Below are positions 22,009-26,605 of a stretch of 26,605 nt of DNA, piece by piece. The translations under genes were made by a program, and so were the position numbers. The notes under the pieces were generated by a model, which was given only the letters and a program-made list of their open reading frames with translations, was not told the origin of the DNA and did not search any database. The DNA comes from Didymodactylos carnosus (Eukaryota > Rotifera > Eurotatoria > Philodinida > Philodinidae), in assembly GCA_905250885.1 (NCBI GenBank), contig CAJNOQ010001526.1:1-26605 (forward strand). Reading direction: 5' to 3'. Numbering within the stretch: position 1 is the first letter of the stretch; each line of letters opens with the position of its first letter.

Positions 22009-25000
22009 TATTGAGATTGTGGAAAATTAGAAGAAAAAAGAAAATGATGTCTCTATCGGACATTGATACATCTTTTTCTCGGGCTAAAACAAGCAATAAC
22101 AATCTGAATAATAATACAAAGAATCAGCTAGCTCAATTATATCCGCATGTCAGTGAAGATACACCGTTGCCATCCAAATGGAATGGCAAAGAAAAAAGTA
22201 CAACATTAACTTTATCACATAATAGTCTGGTTGTTCAATATAAAGGTTGGAAATTTTATGGTGGTGAAGTTGCTACTAACAGAGCAGGTGTATTGTTCTG
22301 TATATTTAGGTCCAGGCAAATCTCATAAAGATGCAGCGAGTGTTCGGTCCGATTATCCGATTCCACCCTTGTGTGGTATTTATTATTATGAAGTGAAAAT
22401 TTTGAGTAAAGGACGAGATGGGTAAGTACAAAGATGATTGATTTAGTAGATGAGAGTGGTTAATTAATTACTATTATCATTCTAGTTATATGGGAATTGG
22501 TTTGTCGACGAGCGAAGTTAATTTGAACAGATTGCCAGGTAAAACAACGGAAAAATACCTTATACGTGAAACATTATGTTCAGAGGTAGAAATTTTAGAA
22601 TTGATAAAATAGTAGCAGCTGCTAAAGTAGTAACAGCAGCTGCTTTTAGATTCATATTTATTTAATAAAATTTTTTATTAAATAAATATGAATCTAAAAG
22701 GAAAAACACCTGCTCTGTCTAGACAGGGTTTGTCGCTTCTTTTCTTCTCAGAAACTCAGTTCACTTCAGTTCAGTTTCTCACTAAAAAAAGGGGCAATCG
22801 TTGAAAACGTTTTGTCTATATGAAGTCGAAAGATATAAGAAAATTGACTTATAGAAGTTATTCTAGACATTACAGCAGTGCATGTCAAATTTTTGGAGGA
22901 CTAATATTTTCTTGCGTATCTAGGTTGGGATAAAGGTTCGTACGGTTATCATGGTGATGATGGTCATTCTTTTTGTTCCTCTGGTTCTGGCATTGTTTAT
23001 GGACCAACATTTACGACGGGCGACTTTGTTGGTTGTTGTGTCAATTTTCTCGATAATACATGTTTTTATACTCGCAACGGTTACAATCTTGGTATGTCTA
23101 CTTTTTGTTTAGTCTTAGATATACATGGTCAATTCTCTTTTTTTTTATGCTTAGGCACATCATTTAAAGATATACCAGTAAGCTTATTCTTTATTAGAGT
23201 TGTAATTTGAATATTCTTATTTTCTATGCTGTTTTAGACAGAAATTTACCCCACTGTTGGTCTTCAAACGCCCAATGAAGCAGTTGAAGCAAATTTTGGT
23301 TTAATGCCGTTCAAATTTGATATTGAAAAATATATGGATGTGAGTTTTGTTGTTTCTCAAGACGTAACTTTAGAATCATATTGTTCTCCTGTTTTGTAGG
23401 AATATCGTGAAAAAACTCGACAATCAATAATCAATTTTTCATTGAAAGAAGGAGAATTAATTCATCAACTACAATTACGACGTATTGTATCAACATATCT
23501 CGTACATTATGGTTATTGTGCAACAGCTGAACAGTTTACAAAAAATGTTGAAAACGTATTCGAAGAGGAACTTGCATCAATGAGAAATAGACAACGTAAC
23601 GTGTGATTGAATATTGAAAGTCTTGCAGACGAAAAGCGATGATCTTCTATAGAATTATTTGTGCTATACTGTTTTCGATGAACTTCCCTCCTACTCTGTC
23701 ATTTTCAGAATTACTCTGCGTCCTATTTAGGTTTTGTTATCAAAACCTAGCCCACTCGATTGACAAATATCATGTGCCAGTTTGATGAGAAAAGTGTACT
23801 AGTTAATGTCTTGACAAAAACAATGGTTCTTAGTATAAGAGTTTGATATTATGCTCTAACAGACATGCGCTTTATGTCTCTTTTATTTAAATGCTAAGTA
23901 GAATGAAGTTAAAAATTTAACTCTATTTGTAACTATATTTTAGTTATTCAACAATTGATTCTTGAAGGACGTACAACAGATGCTATAGAAAAAATTCGTG
24001 AATTATTTCCAAATTTATTAAATAATACAAATTTATTATTTATTTTAAAAGCTCGACAATTTATTGAAATGGTCAATGGTACAGAAAGTGAAATTCGTAC
24101 TATTCGTAAACCGTCCACAACAAATACAAATTCAACCTGTAATAGTTTTACTCCACATACTACCACCAGTAATTCGTTTCTATCTTCTTCGTCGCTACCA
24201 CAACAAAGTCATTCATTTCATAATCGTCAGCAACGAGCAAATAGTCCAGTATGTTTATCTCCATCTTCATCTACGAAAAATTCATGTTGTTGTCAACATT
24301 CATCTTCACCGATCCGTCCATCGTCACCTATGCATACAACAATATCATCTACAATACCGAAAAACTCTTTTAATAATAATCGTTCTAGATCAAATAGTCC
24401 GTATACAACCAGACAACATACGAAAGAGATTGGTGCTAATGAAGCAAAAAGTCTACAAAGAACAGGTATTTTTCTTTGAAGCTGAGCGCAGAAGCTGTTT
24501 TTTGTATTTTCTGCATGGTTCTAACCGGGAAACAAAGATTTTTTTATTAATGCTTTCAATGAATATCATATTTTAGAAAATATAACTGATCAAATTCCAG
24601 TTGTATCAACAGTCGAAGAAGCATCTAACTCAGAAGCACAGCAACAACTAACCACAGCGTCTTGTCTAACAGAATCATCCATTTCTCAGCCACAAACTCA
24701 TCAGACTTCTGCTGACAATACTACAGTGAATTCTACTACAGTGGCAAATTTAATGGATATTGATGATTTACCGGCAACAGCAACAAATGGATTTTCTACT
24801 CGAACAGTACCAACGACAATGTCAAATGGTTTGAATCATTCATTATTAGGTGATGAACATATGGACAATACAAATCAAAATAATGGATATACTGGTGGTG
24901 GGCAAAATGACGACGAAGATGACGATGTGTATGATTCTTGTCAAACACATATGGATCTAAATGCTACAAATCACACATCTGAGACAAAACATTCACCAGA

Positions 25001-25880
25001 TGATGATTTACTTTATAGAATACTACAATTCGGTCGAGAATTATATACATTAAAACAGCAATTAACAACTGAATACGGTGAAAATCTTGCACATGATAAA
25101 ATTTTACAGGTAAGATTCTTCATTAAAATAGTCAATGTTTCTCATTTGCTAAAATTATTGTTCTAACTTTTAGGATGCATTTAGTCTACTAGCATATTCT
25201 GATCCAAAACATTCTCCAATGGGATATTTATTAGATCCCAGTCAACGAGAGCCAGTTTCAACGACGTTAAATAGTGCCATTCTTGGTATTTAACATTTTT
25301 CATTGACTTGAGTGATAAATTGTTTGATGATATGTGGTGTTATCGGTGGGCAAAGAAAGAAAGTTCCTCAGTCACGAAGCAGAGCATTCATGCTAGGAAG
25401 TGTAACTGACTATGAGATATTAATACAATTAATGGGCAATAATTTCAAAATAAAAAACACAATAACAGCAGTGTTTTTAACTTCATCAAAATATTTTATT
25501 TAGTATTAAATTATTTTAAATTAAATAAAAAGTAAAAAAAGATAAAATAAACATAGTTTAGAGCTAAATAAAATATTTTGATGAAGTTAAAAAATTCTGC
25601 TGTTATCGCGTTTTTTTATTTTGACTGTGAGATGAAAGTTAGACAACGAATAAAGAAGCTAAAGTTTACAAGACAGATGATAATGATTTTACTTAGAGCG
25701 AGCCATAATGATCATTCATTCATTCAAATAAATTGTTTCATTTCAGAAGCTCACAATATGCCACGTCATCCCGCTTTGGAAGTATTAGTTGGCTATTTAC
25801 AAGAGTGCGATAAAACAATGCATAAAAACAATATCCCAGATTGTGCATTTATTGATTTAAATAAATATTTACGGCCCTGA
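21954..25880 (+). CDS. RANBP9: RanBP9/RanBP10-type scaffold of the CTLH (GID) E3 ubiquitin ligase
   Basis: RanBP9/10 is a scaffold of the cytoplasmic-nuclear CTLH ubiquitin ligase. Eleven exons: 21954-22245, 22310-22421, 22486-22538, 22924-23091, 23155-23177, 23238-23339, 23400-23595, 23944-24465, 24577-25109, 25174-25285, 25747-25880, in phase throughout, giving 748 residues (human RanBP9 is 729). The SPRY domain (about 80-250) shows [33 protein letters not shown] and YPTVGLQTP. LisH (about 276-308) has [17 protein letters not shown] (about 312-370) has [15 protein letters not shown] Ser/Thr/Asn-rich linker (about 370-620) has an acidic [10 protein letters not shown]. The CRA part (about 625-730) has [21 protein letters not shown] and [15 protein letters not shown]. 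The start is uncertain: ATG 21954 adds a hydrophobic stretch plus KIRRKKK absent from the usual family, while ATG 22044 gives 718 residues. RANBP9 and RANBP10 cannot be told apart here. Confidence 0.94.
22643..22700. repeat. Perfect 28-bp inverted repeat (hairpin 6) in RANBP9 intron 3
   Basis: 22643-22670 (CTTTTAGATTCATATTTATT and the following 8 bases) is the exact reverse complement of 22673-22700, with a 2-bp centre. It is preceded by an imperfect CAGCTGC repeat (22617-22643). It lies in the 385-bp intron 22539-22923. The perfect match suggests a recent origin, such as a small palindrome-forming element or a snap-back event. Confidence 0.8.
25461..25607. mobile_element. Short foldback element 7 in RANBP9 intron 10
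   Basis: Arm 25461-25504 pairs with 25564-25607, around shared blocks AACTTCATCAAAATATTTTA and AACAGCAG, with two or three mismatches and a roughly 60-bp AT-only loop. It sits in the 461-bp intron 25286-25746, the longest in this gene. It has no coding capacity. Confidence 0.7.
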
Positions 25881-26500
25881 TTTAGAAAGACATTCGTTTT
25901 TTCGTTTGTTTATTATTTTTTTAATATTTTTTCGCTCACTCTCTTTTTTTTTTCTTTGTTTCTCTTTGATATCTTGCGCGTACGTGTGTACTGCGCTATT
26001 TTTTAGTTTAAATACAAACAAACACAAAAAGTAGAGGAGTTCGAGTGAAAAGAATTGTGTGTGTGTATTTACAATTTTCTCGTTTTTGTGCTTTGTAAAA
26101 TCAACGCTGACAATGATGAATTAGAATCGTGGTTTGTTTTGTGCTCTTTCATATTTTAAAATAGCGTGTGTTGGTTTCCATTTTGAAAGCTAACGTTGTA
26201 AAGAGGTCTCTATCTATCATTAAACGAGCAGGACACATCGATAAATATTTTGTTTATTATTTTTTTGTACGCTAGTGTGAGTGAGTTCTATTTCTGATAT
26301 CAGCGTCATCATTGTTTTTCTTTTTGTACATGCTCTTTTTCTTAACAAACTGTGTAATTTAATATCTTAATTTTTATGTTTCATTTTTCTTTCATGGCTA
26401 AAAACATATTATCAAACACGCATTAATAATTTCTAAAGAATGGATAATTTCCTATGAAGATGTTAGCGAGATATAAAAAGATAAGATGAAAAGCTAAATT
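25881..26500 (+). other. RANBP9 3' flank / untranslated region
   Basis: T-rich sequence after the TGA at 25878-25880, without open frames. It probably includes the 3' untranslated region; I could not fix a polyadenylation site. No other gene was seen. Confidence 0.45.
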
Positions 26501-26605
26501 TGGGGGGGGGGGGGGGGGTTTAGGGTTTGGGGTTTGTTGGTGGGGGGGGGTTTTTGGGTTTTTAAAATTTTTTTTTTTGATTTTTTTGTGTGTTTTTTTT
26601 AAATT
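26501..26605. other. G/T homopolymer-rich terminal sequence
   Basis: Runs of about 18 G and 8-10 G alternate with T runs and units such as TTTAGGGTTTGGGG. This composition differs sharply from everything else in the window. It most resembles low-quality read sequence at a contig end; degenerate telomere-like repeats are the alternative. Confidence 0.6.

Noticed and set aside
24064..24576. 170-residue plus-strand frame
   Set aside because: It is an alternative-frame reading of RANBP9 exon 8, whose true frame continues the CTLH domain.
1..26605. tRNA, rRNA or CRISPR arrays
   Set aside because: No cloverleaf-like or conserved rRNA blocks and no regularly spaced direct repeats with unique spacers were seen by eye; a covariance-model scan was not possible.

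Overview
The window is AT-rich eukaryotic nuclear DNA. It has short GT-AG introns (most 50-80 bp), animal-type genes, decayed non-LTR retrotransposons and many hairpin (foldback/MITE-like) repeats. A DXD sugar-binding glycosyltransferase, very short introns and compact genes among degraded mobile elements would fit a bdelloid rotifer or a similar small invertebrate. That assignment is inference from style, not proof.

Layout. 1-1923 is AT-rich intergenic DNA whose first ~200 bp look like the edge of a repeat. 1924-2937 (minus) holds a GT32-like glycosyltransferase with a type II membrane-anchor layout and an in-frame TGA near its start. 3365-5065 holds two large inverted-repeat elements flanking a dead reverse-transcriptase fragment. 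5120-7300 is a decayed EN-RT non-LTR retrotransposon. 7310-10180 is mostly unassigned, with a cluster of GGATCCT palindromes at 9486-9700 and a possible exon just before 10000.

10182-18706 (minus) is a complete 32-exon FANCI gene. I rebuilt it exon by exon; every junction keeps phase, and it gives a 1361-residue protein. Its one oversized intron (10809-12944) carries a foldback element. 18707-21953 is the divergent intergenic region to the next gene, with two more foldback elements. 21954-25880 (plus) is a complete 11-exon RANBP9/RANBP10-type gene (SPRY, LisH, CTLH, CRA; 748 residues), with hairpins in two introns. The last ~100 bp (G and T homopolymers) look like low-quality contig end or possibly degenerate telomere-like sequence.

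FANCI acts in interstrand-crosslink repair and RANBP9 in the CTLH/GID ubiquitin ligase. They are head to head but about 3.2 kb apart, so shared regulation is not evident. I see no clear undescribed multi-gene system. The points most worth a second look are the altered ubiquitin-acceptor position in FANCI (Lys and Arg apparently swapped) beside a kept S/T-Q cluster, the TGA in the glycosyltransferase, and seven distinct inverted-repeat structures within 26.6 kb.
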